A stretch of DNA of 64,000 nucleotides from contig NZ_CP116304.1 in the NCBI RefSeq assembly GCF_028010285.1, positions 3,302,501 through 3,366,500 of the forward strand, written 5' to 3'. The notes under the pieces were generated by a model. That model saw only the letters and a program-made list of their open reading frames with translations, was not told the DNA's origin and made no database searches. This stretch comes from Pseudomonas sp. Q1-7 (lineage in GTDB: Bacteria; Pseudomonadota; Gammaproteobacteria; Pseudomonadales; Pseudomonadaceae). Every line of letters starts with the position of its first letter. The stretch's first letter is position 1. This document shows, in pieces, positions 45,842-55,808 of this stretch. The position numbers and the translations under genes were made by a program.

Positions 45842-46771
45842 TCAGGCGACCACCGCGGCACGTGCCGCCGGCTCGCCCAGGTAGTGGCGGAAGCGGGTGC
45901 GCAGCCAGCGTTCGCTCGGGTCGTTGTGGCTGGCCCCGCGCCAGGCCATGGACAGGTCCGGGGCCGGCAGGTCGACCGGCGGTAGCTCCGCGCGAATCCC
46001 CTCGAGCTTCACCAGGGCCTGTGCGACATAGTCCGGCGCCAGGGCCAGCATGTCGCTATCGGCCAGCAGCGCGGGCAAGGCGCTGAACTGCGGCACCGCC
46101 AGCACCACCTTGCGCCGCAGCCCGGTCTGGCTCAGGACCTGATCCACATCGTCGATGACCTGCCCCATCGAAGACACCACCACATGGGGCCGCCGGCAGA
46201 ACGCTTCCAGGTCCAGCGGGCCGACGGCGCCATCCGCGCGCAGCAGCATCGGCTGCTGCGGTCGCAGGCTGCGGCAATGGGAGCTGGCCGGCAGCTCCTG
46301 CGCCAGCCCCACGCCCAGGGATATCTCGCCGGAGGTCAACAAATGGGGCAATTGCCAGCGGTCCGCGCGGCGCACCACCAGGGTCACATTGGGCGCCTCG
46401 TCGCGCAGGTGCCTCATCAGGCGCGGAAGCAGCGCGTACTCGACATCGTCCGAGAGCCCGATGTGGAAGGACGCATCGCTGGTCAACGGATCGAACGCCT
46501 GGGTGAAGCTCAGGGCTTCGGCGATGCCTTCGAGGGCCGGCGCCAGCCGCGCATGGATTTCCTTGGCCCGCGCCGTGGGCTCCATCACCCCGCCCGTGCG
46601 AACGAACAGCGGGTCATTGAACATCGAACGCAACCGCCCGAGGGCGCTGCTGATGGTGGTCTGCCCCAGGAACAGCCGCTCGCCGGCCCGGGTCACGTTG
46701 CGCTCGCGCATCATGGTTTCAAAGACAACCAGGAGATTGAGGTCGGCACGTCGAAGGTCATTTCTGTTCAT
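45842..46771 (-). CDS. LysR-family regulator (NodD/NahR-like branch)
   Basis: This 309-residue protein has an HTH of the LLVVFETMMRERNVTRAGERLFLGQTTISSALGRLRSMFNDPLFVRTGG type seen in NodD/NahR/LeuO-like regulators, and an effector domain beginning FHIGLSDDVEYALLPRLMRHL. It is transcribed away from the stand-alone receiver gene, 390 bp to the right. Its target could be its own region or the receiver/flavoprotein genes. The inducer is unknown. Confidence 0.88.
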   Translation of the reverse strand: MNRNDLRRADLNLLVVFETMMRERNVTRAGERLFLGQTTISSALGRLRSMFNDPLFVRTGGVMEPTARAKEIHARLAPALEGIAEALSFTQAFDPLTSDASFHIGLSDDVEYALLPRLMRHLRDEAPNVTLVVRRADRWQLPHLLTSGEISLGVGLAQELPASSHCRSLRPQQPMLLRADGAVGPLDLEAFCRRPHVVVSSMGQVIDDVDQVLSQTGLRRKVVLAVPQFSALPALLADSDMLALAPDYVAQALVKLEGIRAELPPVDLPAPDLSMAWRGASHNDPSERWLRTRFRHYLGEPAARAAVVA

Positions 46772-47161
46772 CTTGTTCGCCGCCTGGCTAATTGGATTCG
46801 ATCGCGACGTCGCTGTCCTGCGGCAATCACCACAGGCCAGCGACGTGGGGCCAGCTTATCCACGCCAATATCGGGGCGTCATTTGTACATCGGGCCAGGC
46901 GGGTTATCTCTTGGATGCACCCCCCTGTACATGGGTATTGCCGGTGGCGGAAGTTCAACCGCCCCGCAGGTTCGGCGGATACCGCTTCAGCGCCGATTCC
47001 AGACCTTGCGGGCCTCCTTCTCCCGCGGCATTCTGCCGTGCATTGTCAAACTACCGATATCAACACTTCAGTGTCATTGAGCTATACATAGGTATACTTC
47101 TCCGCCTTTACCGAGGGCGTATCTTTAAATTTGTGACGGTCGCTATCATGAGCGAGTTCAA
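46772..47161. other. Promoter region between LysR and receiver genes
   Basis: There is no supported gene in these 390 bp. The region holds divergent promoters. It contains a weak palindrome TGTACATGGGTATT (46926-46939) and a perfect TATAC-N4-GTATA palindrome (47083-47096). Its GC content is lower than that of the flanking genes. Confidence 0.55.
47083..47096. promoter_or_regulatory. TATAC-N4-GTATA box upstream of the receiver gene
   Basis: TATACATAGGTATA has perfect 5-bp arms with a 4-bp gap, 65 bp before the receiver ATG. The same arms and spacing occur at 47587-47600 before the flavoprotein gene. It is a candidate site for the FixJ-type regulator encoded at 45052-45723. Confidence 0.6.
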
Positions 47162-47554
47162 ATGACGCAAGACACTTACAAGGACACTACGACGGTTATT
47201 GCAATCGTCGACGACGATGAGTCCGTTCGTGAAGCCCTGGAAGGCCTGTTGAGATCCAGCGGTTATCAGGCCCGTACCTATTCCGACGCCCTGGATTTCC
47301 TCGAATCCGCCGACCCCAACGGTACGCATTGCCTGATTTCCGACATCCAGATGCCGGGCATGAGTGGCGTCGAGTTGCACGAAAGACTGGTCGAATCGGG
47401 TGTCCTGATTCCCACCATATTGATCACCGCCTTTCCCGAAGCGGCGCAGCGCGCGGGATCCGCGTTGCCGGGCGTGATCGCCTGCCTGCCCAAGCCCTTC
47501 CCGGCCGACCGCTTGCTGGAGTGCGTCGAGGACGCCCTTCGCCGCCGGCACTGA
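47162..47554 (+). CDS. Stand-alone FixJ-type receiver domain
   Basis: This 130-residue single-domain response regulator has IAIVDDDESVREALEGLLRSSGYQARTYSDALDFL, the phospho-Asp in CLISDIQMPGMSG, LITAF and the Lys in CLPKPF. There is no output domain. The receiver resembles that of the FixJ-type regulator at 45052 and may compete for phosphate from the giant kinase or act through protein contacts. It is followed by 241 bp before the flavoprotein gene, so the two are probably separate transcripts. Confidence 0.9.
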   Translation: MTQDTYKDTTTVIAIVDDDESVREALEGLLRSSGYQARTYSDALDFLESADPNGTHCLISDIQMPGMSGVELHERLVESGVLIPTILITAFPEAAQRAGSALPGVIACLPKPFPADRLLECVEDALRRRH

Positions 47555-47586
47555 ACGCCGCCTCGACCTCACCCGACGCACGTCGA

Positions 47587-47600
47587 TATACCTTCGTATA
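47587..47600. promoter_or_regulatory. TATAC-N4-GTATA box upstream of the NDH-2-like gene
   Basis: TATACCTTCGTATA has arms identical to the 47083 box and the same 4-bp gap, but a different centre. It lies 195 bp before the flavoprotein ATG, downstream of the receiver stop. Confidence 0.6.
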
Positions 47601-47795
47601 GCGCCTTTCGCCTCCCGAATAACTCCGATGCACTGATGTAGAAGTGCCTTCGGAAAATCTCGCCGATAACATGAAACCACAGCGGACGAACAACTACGGC
47701 GATATATAAACCACTGTCCCGACACATAGGCTTCGCTCCGCCAGACTTGAAAACAAAACTTCAAGAGCATTTACCCACTCTTTCAGGAGCAAGTC

Positions 47796-48998
47796 ATGAA
47801 ACAGCATATTCTGGTAATTGGCGCGGGATTCGGCGGACTCTGGAGTGCATTGAGCGCGGCGCGCCTGCTGGACAAGCACAATCGCCACGACGTGGACATT
47901 TCCCTGCTGGCCCCGCAGGCCGAACTGCGCATTCGCCCGCGCTTCTACGAACCCGACGTGCACACCATGTTCGCCCCGCTGGACGCGCTGTTCGACTCGG
48001 TGGGCGTGCGCTTCGTCAAGGGCACCGCCACTGGCATCGACGAACAAGCCCGAACCGTGCGCTACCGCGATGAAGACGGTCGCGAAGCCGCGCTGGGCTA
48101 CGACCGCCTGGTGCTGGCCGCCGGCAGCCAGTTGGCCCGACCGCCGGTACCCGGCCTGGACGCCCACGCCTTCGACGTCGACCAGATCGAAAGCGCGGTC
48201 CGCCTGGAAGACCACCTGAAGTCCCTGAAGAACCGCCCCCACAGTGCCGCACGCAACACAGTGGTGGTCGCCGGCGGCGGCTTCACCGGCATCGAAACCG
48301 CCACCGAAATGCCGGCGCGCCTGCGTGCCGTGCTGGGTGACGACCAGGATATCCGCGTGGTCATCGTCGATCGCGGCCCGCAGATCGCCGCCGCCCTGGG
48401 TGACGGCATTCGCTCGCCGATCGCCGAGGCTTCCGAGCACCTGGGCATCGAATGGATCCTCAATGCCACGGTGGCCGCGGTGGACGCCGACGGCGTGACC
48501 CTCGCCGATGGCCGCCGCATCGACAGCCACACGATGATCTGGACCGTCGGCTTCCGCGCCAGCCCGCTGACCGAGCAGCTCTCCGGCGCGCGTGATCCGC
48601 AAGGGCGACTGCATGTGGACCAGCACCTCAAGGTGCTCGGCCAGGACCACGTCTTCGCCGCCGGCGATGTGGCCTATGCCGCCACCGACGACCTCGGCAA
48701 CTTCGCCGCGATGTCCTGCCAGCATGCGATCGCCCTCGGCCGCCATGCCGGCAACAACGTCGCCGCCGACCTGCTGGGCGTCGAGCCGACCCCGTACCGC
48801 CAGCCCAAGTACGTGACCTGCCTGGACCTGGGCGGCTGGGGCGCGGCCTTCACCGAAGGCTGGGACCGCCAGTTGAAGTTGGTGAAGAAGGAGGCCAAGG
48901 ACCTCAAGACCCAGATCAACACCCTCTGGATCTACCCGCCGGCAGCCGACCGCAACACCGCCCTGGCGGCGGCTGATCCGATGATCCCGGTCGCCTGA
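47796..48998 (+). CDS. Type II NADH dehydrogenase-like FAD oxidoreductase
   Basis: This 400-residue two-dinucleotide-binding flavoprotein has an FAD fold (ILVIGAGFGGLWSALSAARLL), an NAD(P)H fold (VVVAGGGFTGIETATEM), and the FAD-contact motif HVFAAGDVAYAA. It resembles non-proton-pumping NADH:quinone oxidoreductases (Ndh), but the C-terminal membrane-binding helix is weak. A clear ribosome-binding site (CAGGAGCAA) precedes the ATG. A small membrane protein gene follows and could assist membrane attachment. The exact electron acceptor is unknown. Confidence 0.85.
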   Translation: MKQHILVIGAGFGGLWSALSAARLLDKHNRHDVDISLLAPQAELRIRPRFYEPDVHTMFAPLDALFDSVGVRFVKGTATGIDEQARTVRYRDEDGREAALGYDRLVLAAGSQLARPPVPGLDAHAFDVDQIESAVRLEDHLKSLKNRPHSAARNTVVVAGGGFTGIETATEMPARLRAVLGDDQDIRVVIVDRGPQIAAALGDGIRSPIAEASEHLGIEWILNATVAAVDADGVTLADGRRIDSHTMIWTVGFRASPLTEQLSGARDPQGRLHVDQHLKVLGQDHVFAAGDVAYAATDDLGNFAAMSCQHAIALGRHAGNNVAADLLGVEPTPYRQPKYVTCLDLGGWGAAFTEGWDRQLKLVKKEAKDLKTQINTLWIYPPAADRNTALAAADPMIPVA

Positions 48999-49074
48999 GC
49001 CGCCAACCCGACCCAGGCTTGCGCCGCGCCGTGGCGCAAGCCTGCCGAACATCATCCGCAGAGGGGAACTGGCC

Positions 49075-49329
49075 ATGTCCGCCTTCTTCGAGTCTCCCCG
49101 GCGCGTCCAGACGCTTTCCACCCACCTGCTGGCAGGCGGCACGCTGACAGCGGTCCTCGGCACCCTGCTGGCCTATGTCCTGGACGCCTATCTGCCGATT
49201 GGCGTCCAGGTGCTGGCCCACTTCCTCACCTTGCTGGGCCCGACCGCGATCAAGCTCGGCTACGTGCTGCGCCTGCACCGGCAGTACCACATCGATGCGG
49301 GTCTGCGTCGCCTGGGTGATCGGGGCTGA
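49075..49329 (+). CDS. Small two-helix membrane protein, PpyR-like
   Basis: This 84-residue protein has two hydrophobic helices (about residues 17-37 and 42-62: LAGGTLTAVLGTLLAYVLDAYLPIGVQVLAHFLTLLGPTAIKLGYVL) and a short basic tail. Size and pattern resemble the PpyR small transmembrane regulator of P. aeruginosa, but that identification is from memory of the family and is unproven. It starts 76 bp after the flavoprotein stop with GAGGGGAA as ribosome-binding site. Confidence 0.65.
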   Translation: MSAFFESPRRVQTLSTHLLAGGTLTAVLGTLLAYVLDAYLPIGVQVLAHFLTLLGPTAIKLGYVLRLHRQYHIDAGLRRLGDRG

Positions 49330-49404
49330 TCGTTCCCCCTCGCCTCCGAAAGGTTCCCCGTCAGGGCAGACACGCGCACGCGCAGACCTGGCTAGCCAGC
49401 GCGC

Positions 49405-50694
49405 TCAGGGGCGATAGCCTTGGGCGAGCAGCCAGCCCTGCACCAGCCGCCGCTGGGGCTCCGGCAACGCCTCCAGGGCCCGGCCCTGCTCCCCGCGCTG
49501 GAGGGCGGTGACGATGGGCGCCAGGGGGATGCCCTGCAGGTGCCAGATGCCCAGGGGCTGGTCGGCGGTCACCACCACGTCCTGTTCTTCGATCAGGTCG
49601 CCGTGGATCACCGGCGCCCGTTCGACCCTCACCTGGCTGAAATCCGCCGCCGCGTGCAGCGGCTGGGCATCGGGCCATTGGCGGCGCTCGCGCCAGAAGG
49701 GTTGCCCGGGCCAGCGTTGTTCCAGGGCGTAGAAATCGCGTCCGGTGCGGGCGAAACGCAGGAACAGGTGCTCCACCCGCCGCTGATGAAAGCGACGGGC
49801 CAACTCGGCACGTTCGGGGCATTGCAGGATGGTGTTGATCACCGCCGGCGCCTGCAGGGCGGAGGACAGCGACTGGAAGATGCCGTTGCCGGAGAGCGGG
49901 TCCACTGCCATCGCGGCGTCGCCGACCCGCAGCCAGTTCGGGCCGCTGGCTTCGTGGAAGAGGATCGCCGTGCTGCTGCGGGCATGCAGGCTGGCGGGCT
50001 GCAGTGCGGCCGCGCCGTAGAGTTCGCGGACCAGCGTGGATTGGCGGCGGCGTTGGGCGCAGTAAGCGGGGAGCTGTTCCTTGGGCGGCAGGTCGCGGGC
50101 GTCCAGGGTGATCTGCCAATAGCAGCGGCCATCCGCCAGGCGCGCCATCCAGGCCCAGCCGTCGGGCAGGCTTTCCACCGCCGAACCGGGTCGGCCGGGC
50201 GCGTCCTGCCACTGGTTGAGCAGGCTCAGGGTTTCCGGCCCGCGCAGGCGGCCGCCGGCCAGCGGGGCCGAGCGGCCACGGGCTTCGACGAGGAAGTCGG
50301 CGCGCAACGCTTCGCCCGGTTCGATCCGGACGTGATGGCCGTCGGCGCCGCTGTCCACTTTCAGGACGCGCGCCTCGACGACCTCGACGCCGGCCTCGCG
50401 CAGGTCCTGGCGAAGGGCCGCGTCGAAGCGTGCGCGGTCCAGCAGGCATTCCTGGTTGATCGACTGGCCATCGCCATTCCACAGCACGCGCCGGGGCGAT
50501 GGCGCGGCGGCGCAGGCCAGCGCCTGGTTCAATCCGGCCTGGCGCAGGCCGTCCAGTACCCGCTGGGAGACGCCCTCCACCGCCGCGAAACGCCGCCCTT
50601 CGCCGACCACGCGCACGGCGTGGCCCAGACGCTTCAATCCCAGGGCCACCGCCGCGCCGGCAGGGCCGGCGCCGAGCACGAGGATGTCACTCAT
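49405..50694 (-). CDS. qhpG: QhpG-type flavin monooxygenase for tryptophylquinone biogenesis
   Basis: This 429-residue flavoprotein of the QhpG/LodB group has an N-terminal FAD fold (ILVLGAGPAGAAVALGLKRLG), the FAD-ribose motif GDAAMAVDPLSGNGIFQSL and a C-terminal helical cap. QhpG hydroxylates a peptidyl tryptophan during cysteine tryptophylquinone formation in quinohemoprotein amine dehydrogenase; LodB acts in lysine oxidase maturation. The assignment rests on the neighbours: the protease gene overlaps it by 8 bp and the ABC exporter lies upstream, exactly the QhpF-E-G set. The start at 50694 begins MSDILVLG. No structural qhp gene follows. Confidence 0.82.
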   Translation of the reverse strand: MSDILVLGAGPAGAAVALGLKRLGHAVRVVGEGRRFAAVEGVSQRVLDGLRQAGLNQALACAAAPSPRRVLWNGDGQSINQECLLDRARFDAALRQDLREAGVEVVEARVLKVDSGADGHHVRIEPGEALRADFLVEARGRSAPLAGGRLRGPETLSLLNQWQDAPGRPGSAVESLPDGWAWMARLADGRCYWQITLDARDLPPKEQLPAYCAQRRRQSTLVRELYGAAALQPASLHARSSTAILFHEASGPNWLRVGDAAMAVDPLSGNGIFQSLSSALQAPAVINTILQCPERAELARRFHQRRVEHLFLRFARTGRDFYALEQRWPGQPFWRERRQWPDAQPLHAAADFSQVRVERAPVIHGDLIEEQDVVVTADQPLGIWHLQGIPLAPIVTALQRGEQGRALEALPEPQRRLVQGWLLAQGYRP

Positions 50695-51361
50695 GGCCAC
50701 GCCGCTCCGGCCCGACGAAGGCGGCGCCTTCCCGTAGCCATGCGATGACCGCCTCGCGGCTGGCACCGGGCTGGGCTTGCAGGAAGCCGGCGATGATACC
50801 GCTCAAGGCCGCGCAGCCCACGCTGGAGCCGGCCACGCCATTGGCGGCGCACACAGGGGCGCCGAAATCCGCCTGGGGGCTGTTCAGCCAGGACCATTGT
50901 CCCGACGCGCAGCGGGCATCGCCGGTGACGCGGATCACGCCCGGATAGGCCGCCGGGTACACCGGCTCGCCCTGGGCCGGGCTGGAGGCGCACAGGATGA
51001 GGCCGGATGTTTGGGCCAGCACGCAGGCCTCGCGCAGCACCGGGCGGTCGTTGCGCAGGCCGAGGCTCATGCTGATGAGGGCCACGTCCTGCTCGATCAG
51101 CCAGTGCAGTGCGGCCGCGATTTGCAGCGGGCTGGTCTGCCAGCGCTCGCCGAACACCTGGGCCACGCACAGGCGGACAGGTCCGCACTGCTCGCCGAGG
51201 GTATCCAGCACCGCGCTGCCGTGGCCCAGGGCATCGGGCCGGGTGTCGCCTTCCAGCAGTTCGCCGCCCTCCAGCCAGAAGCGCCGTGAACGGCTCACGC
51301 GGTCGGCCTGGCGGGGCGCGAAACCGCTGTCGATGATGCCGACGACAAGCTCACTGGCCAT
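50687..51361 (-). CDS. qhpE: QhpE-type cytoplasmic subtilisin-like protease
   Basis: This 224-residue S8-family protease is unusually short and has no signal or pro-peptide. Asp11 (VGIIDSGF), His47 (ALGHGSAV) and Ser180 (AGSSVGCAA) make the catalytic triad. In the qhp system QhpE cuts the leader from the cross-linked gamma subunit inside the cell, matching the lack of an export signal. The 5' end overlaps the exporter stop by 11 bp and the 3' end overlaps qhpG by 8 bp, so the three are translationally coupled. The expected substrate QhpC is not in the window. Confidence 0.85.
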   Translation of the reverse strand: MASELVVGIIDSGFAPRQADRVSRSRRFWLEGGELLEGDTRPDALGHGSAVLDTLGEQCGPVRLCVAQVFGERWQTSPLQIAAALHWLIEQDVALISMSLGLRNDRPVLREACVLAQTSGLILCASSPAQGEPVYPAAYPGVIRVTGDARCASGQWSWLNSPQADFGAPVCAANGVAGSSVGCAALSGIIAGFLQAQPGASREAVIAWLREGAAFVGPERRGHE

Positions 51362-53084
51362 GGCTCACCGGGTCCTGTTCGAGGCTGTGCAGGCGGCCGT
51401 CTTCGAGGCGGAAGCCGATATCGGCCTGGGCCAGGGTGGAAGGCCGGTGGCTGATGAGGATGCGCGTGCGCCCGGCGAAGAGTTGGTCGATGGCGGCGAT
51501 CACTTCGCGTTCGGTGGCTTCGTCCACCGCCGAGGTGGCTTCGTCGAGCACCAGGATCAGCGGTTCCTGCAGCAGCGCGCGGGCGATGGCGATGCGCTGC
51601 TTCTGGCCGCCGGACAACTGTTGGCCGCGTTCGCCCAGGGGGCTGTCCAGGCCCAGCGGCAAGGATTCGATCAGCCCGTCGAGCCGCGCCAGGCGCGCCA
51701 CCTGTTCCAGGGCTTCGCGGCTGGCCTGCGGGGCGCTGTAGGCGAGGTTTTCGGCGAGGGTGCCACGGAACAGCACGATGTCCTGGCTGACCACGGCGAT
51801 GCGCCGGCGCAGGGCGAACAGGTCCAGCTCGCGCAGGTCGGCGCCGTCCAGCAGCACACGGCCCTGGTCGGGGTCGTAGAAGCGTTGCAGCAGGTCGATC
51901 AGGGTCGACTTGCCGACCCCCGAGGCGCCGCTGATGGCCACTTTGAGGCCGGCGGGGATCAGCACATCCACCCCGCGCAACACCGCGCCGGCGCGCTGCT
52001 CGTGGGCGAAGTGCACGCCCTCCAGGCGCAGCTCTCCCCGGCCCTCCGGCATGGGGCGCGGGGTGTCGGGCTGGCGCACCGGCACCGGCTCCTGCTGCAG
52101 CTCCATGACCCGGCCGAGGCTGACGGTCATGCGTTGCAGGGCAACATAGAGGCCCAGCAGGCTCTGCACCGGCCCCACGGCCATGCCGAGGTAGGTGGAG
52201 AAGGCGATCAGCGCGCCCAGTTGCCAGGTGCCCTGGATCACCCAGTAGCCACCGATCAGGAAGGCGCAGGCGCGGGACAGCGAGGTGAGCGTGCCGGGTA
52301 CGGCATGGGTGAAGAACTCGGTGACCTGCACCTTGAGCAACTGGCGCATGTAGCCCTGCCCCAGCCCTTCCAGGCGGCGGGATTCGCGCTGCTGCGCCCC
52401 GGCGGCCTGGATGAACTTCATCGCCGGCAGGGTTTCGACGAGGAAGGACGAGACATCCGCCGAGCGCTCGCGCAGGCTGCGCACCTCGCGCTCCACCTTG
52501 CGCCGCATCCAGCGCAGCCAGAGCACTTCGATGGGAATCAGCAGCGCCAGCAGCAGGGACAGTTGCCAGGACAGCAGCAGCATCAGGGTCACCGCGCCGA
52601 TCAGGCCGATGACACTGGAAACCGCCGAGAACAGCGAATCCACGGCAAAGCGCTGGATTTCCGCGACATCGCCATCCAGCCGGGAAAGGATGTCGCCGAT
52701 GCGCTTGCGCCCATAGAAGGCCGGCGAGAGTTGCTGCAGATGGCGGTAGAGGTCATCGCGCAGGGCGAAGAGGATGCGCCCGGAAAGCCGGGTGTGCAGG
52801 TAGCGATTGATGCCCGCCAGCAGCGTGCCGAAGATGCCGACGGCGATCATGGCCACCGCCACCTGCACCAGCAGGCCGAAGTCCTTGGCCAGCAGGCCGT
52901 CGTCGATCAGGGTCTTGGTCAGCCAGGGCTGGGCCAGCACCAGCAGCGACGCGCCGAGGGACAGCCCGAGCAGCACACCGATAGCACGCATCTGCGGGCG
53001 CACGAAGCCGTAGAGCCAGGCCAGGGCGCGGCGCAGCAGGTCGGGGTCGCGGGTTTCCACCAGCTTGAGGAGGAGACGGGTCAT
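51351..53084 (-). CDS. qhpF: QhpF-type ABC exporter (fused permease-ATPase)
   Basis: This 577-residue half-transporter has six membrane helices (about residues 30-310) and an ABC ATPase with GASGVGKS, the signature LSGGQKQR, Walker B LILVLDEATSA and the H loop LISHRPSTL. In the qhp system QhpF is thought to export the matured gamma subunit to the periplasm. Alone it would be called a generic multidrug or peptide exporter. The overlap with the qhpE-like and qhpG-like genes gives the assignment. Confidence 0.82.
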   Translation of the reverse strand: MTRLLLKLVETRDPDLLRRALAWLYGFVRPQMRAIGVLLGLSLGASLLVLAQPWLTKTLIDDGLLAKDFGLLVQVAVAMIAVGIFGTLLAGINRYLHTRLSGRILFALRDDLYRHLQQLSPAFYGRKRIGDILSRLDGDVAEIQRFAVDSLFSAVSSVIGLIGAVTLMLLLSWQLSLLLALLIPIEVLWLRWMRRKVEREVRSLRERSADVSSFLVETLPAMKFIQAAGAQQRESRRLEGLGQGYMRQLLKVQVTEFFTHAVPGTLTSLSRACAFLIGGYWVIQGTWQLGALIAFSTYLGMAVGPVQSLLGLYVALQRMTVSLGRVMELQQEPVPVRQPDTPRPMPEGRGELRLEGVHFAHEQRAGAVLRGVDVLIPAGLKVAISGASGVGKSTLIDLLQRFYDPDQGRVLLDGADLRELDLFALRRRIAVVSQDIVLFRGTLAENLAYSAPQASREALEQVARLARLDGLIESLPLGLDSPLGERGQQLSGGQKQRIAIARALLQEPLILVLDEATSAVDEATEREVIAAIDQLFAGRTRILISHRPSTLAQADIGFRLEDGRLHSLEQDPVSHGQ

Positions 53085-53114
53085 GGGGTCATGGCCAGGG
53101 ATTGCAGGTTCATT

Positions 53115-53210
53115 GTGGGGGCGAATTCATTCGCTCCGGGCTGCAACGCAGCCCCCATGGACCTTGCAGGGCAGACCTGCGGCCTGCTTAGCGAATGAAT
53201 TCGCCCCCAC
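53115..53210. repeat. Paired REP elements (BIME) with perfect 21-bp arms
   Basis: The arm at 53115-53135 starts GTGGGGGCGAATTCATTCG and its exact complement lies at 53190-53210. A second small hairpin (GGGCTGC/GCAGCCC) sits between. The unit fills the gap between the sigma-54 activator stop and the qhpF start. No TGGCAC-N5-TTGC promoter is visible here. Confidence 0.85.
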
Positions 53211-53244
53211 AGGTTTCCCATCGCACGCTGGCAACGCGGTCGGC

Positions 53245-55152
<1,908 letters not shown>

Positions 55153-55331
55153 CTCTCGCTCCAACGTGCGCCCCGGCAGCGGCCGGCGGTCAAATCGCAC
55201 GCCTTGAATGTCTACACCCCCGGCCCGCCTCCGTAAAGTGCGAGCCAACCGTCCGGCAGACAGCAAGGTTCGGGCCGAATCGGCGGTCGACCGGCGTTGG
55301 GCGGCGCAGTTGACAGTCAGGTTGGCACAGG

Positions 55332-55347
55332 TTTACGTTAACGTAAA
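55332..55347. promoter_or_regulatory. LiuR operator
   Basis: TTTACGTTAACGTAAA is a perfect 16-bp palindrome, 27 bp before the liuR ATG. It is identical in form to the known LiuR-family motif of gamma-proteobacteria and has the spacing expected of a MerR-type promoter site. Confidence 0.9.
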
Positions 55348-55374
55348 GGTAAACGCCAACACGAGCATTCGCCC

Positions 55375-55773
55375 ATGCCCACCACCTACAGCATTTCCGA
55401 CCTGGCCCGCGAACTGGATGTCACCACCCGCGCCATCCGCTTCTATGAGGAGCAAGGCATGCTCAGCCCCGAGCGCCGTGGCCAGGAGCGCATCTACAGC
55501 CCGAAGGACCTGGTGGCGCTGAAGCTCATCCTGCGCGGCAAGCGCATCGGCTTCTCCCTCGCCGAGTGCAAGGAACTGATCGACCTCTACGACCCCAGCA
55601 GCGGCAACCGCAAGCAGTTGCAGACCTTCATGGACAAGATCGCCGCGCGCCGCGCGCAGCTCGAACAGCAGTTGCTGGACATCCAGCAGATGCAGCTGGA
55701 ACTGGATACGGCCGAGGAACGCTGCCTGGCGGCAATGGCCGAAACCGAACGCAAACTGGGCGCCAACGCCTGA
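55375..55773 (+). CDS. liuR: MerR-family regulator LiuR
   Basis: This 132-residue regulator has a MerR HTH ([37 protein letters not shown]) and a dimerisation coiled coil ([24 protein letters not shown]). No metal-binding cysteines are present, consistent with an acyl-CoA sensing member. It heads the liu operon and overlooks a perfect palindrome. In P. aeruginosa LiuR (PA2016) controls leucine and acyclic-terpene catabolism. Confidence 0.94.
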   Translation: MPTTYSISDLARELDVTTRAIRFYEEQGMLSPERRGQERIYSPKDLVALKLILRGKRIGFSLAECKELIDLYDPSSGNRKQLQTFMDKIAARRAQLEQQLLDIQQMQLELDTAEERCLAAMAETERKLGANA

Positions 55774-55808
55774 CCCATCACCCGACAACGACTAGAACAG
55801 GTGGAACC

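Noticed and set aside
46155-47165. Open frame of 336 codons crossing the LysR/receiver intergenic region
   Set aside because: Half lies antisense to the LysR gene and the rest has no conserved features or ribosome-binding site.
53115-53210. Terminator for the sigma-54 activator
   Set aside because: The hairpin is long, but no run of T follows on the transcribed strand and the sequence is a REP element.
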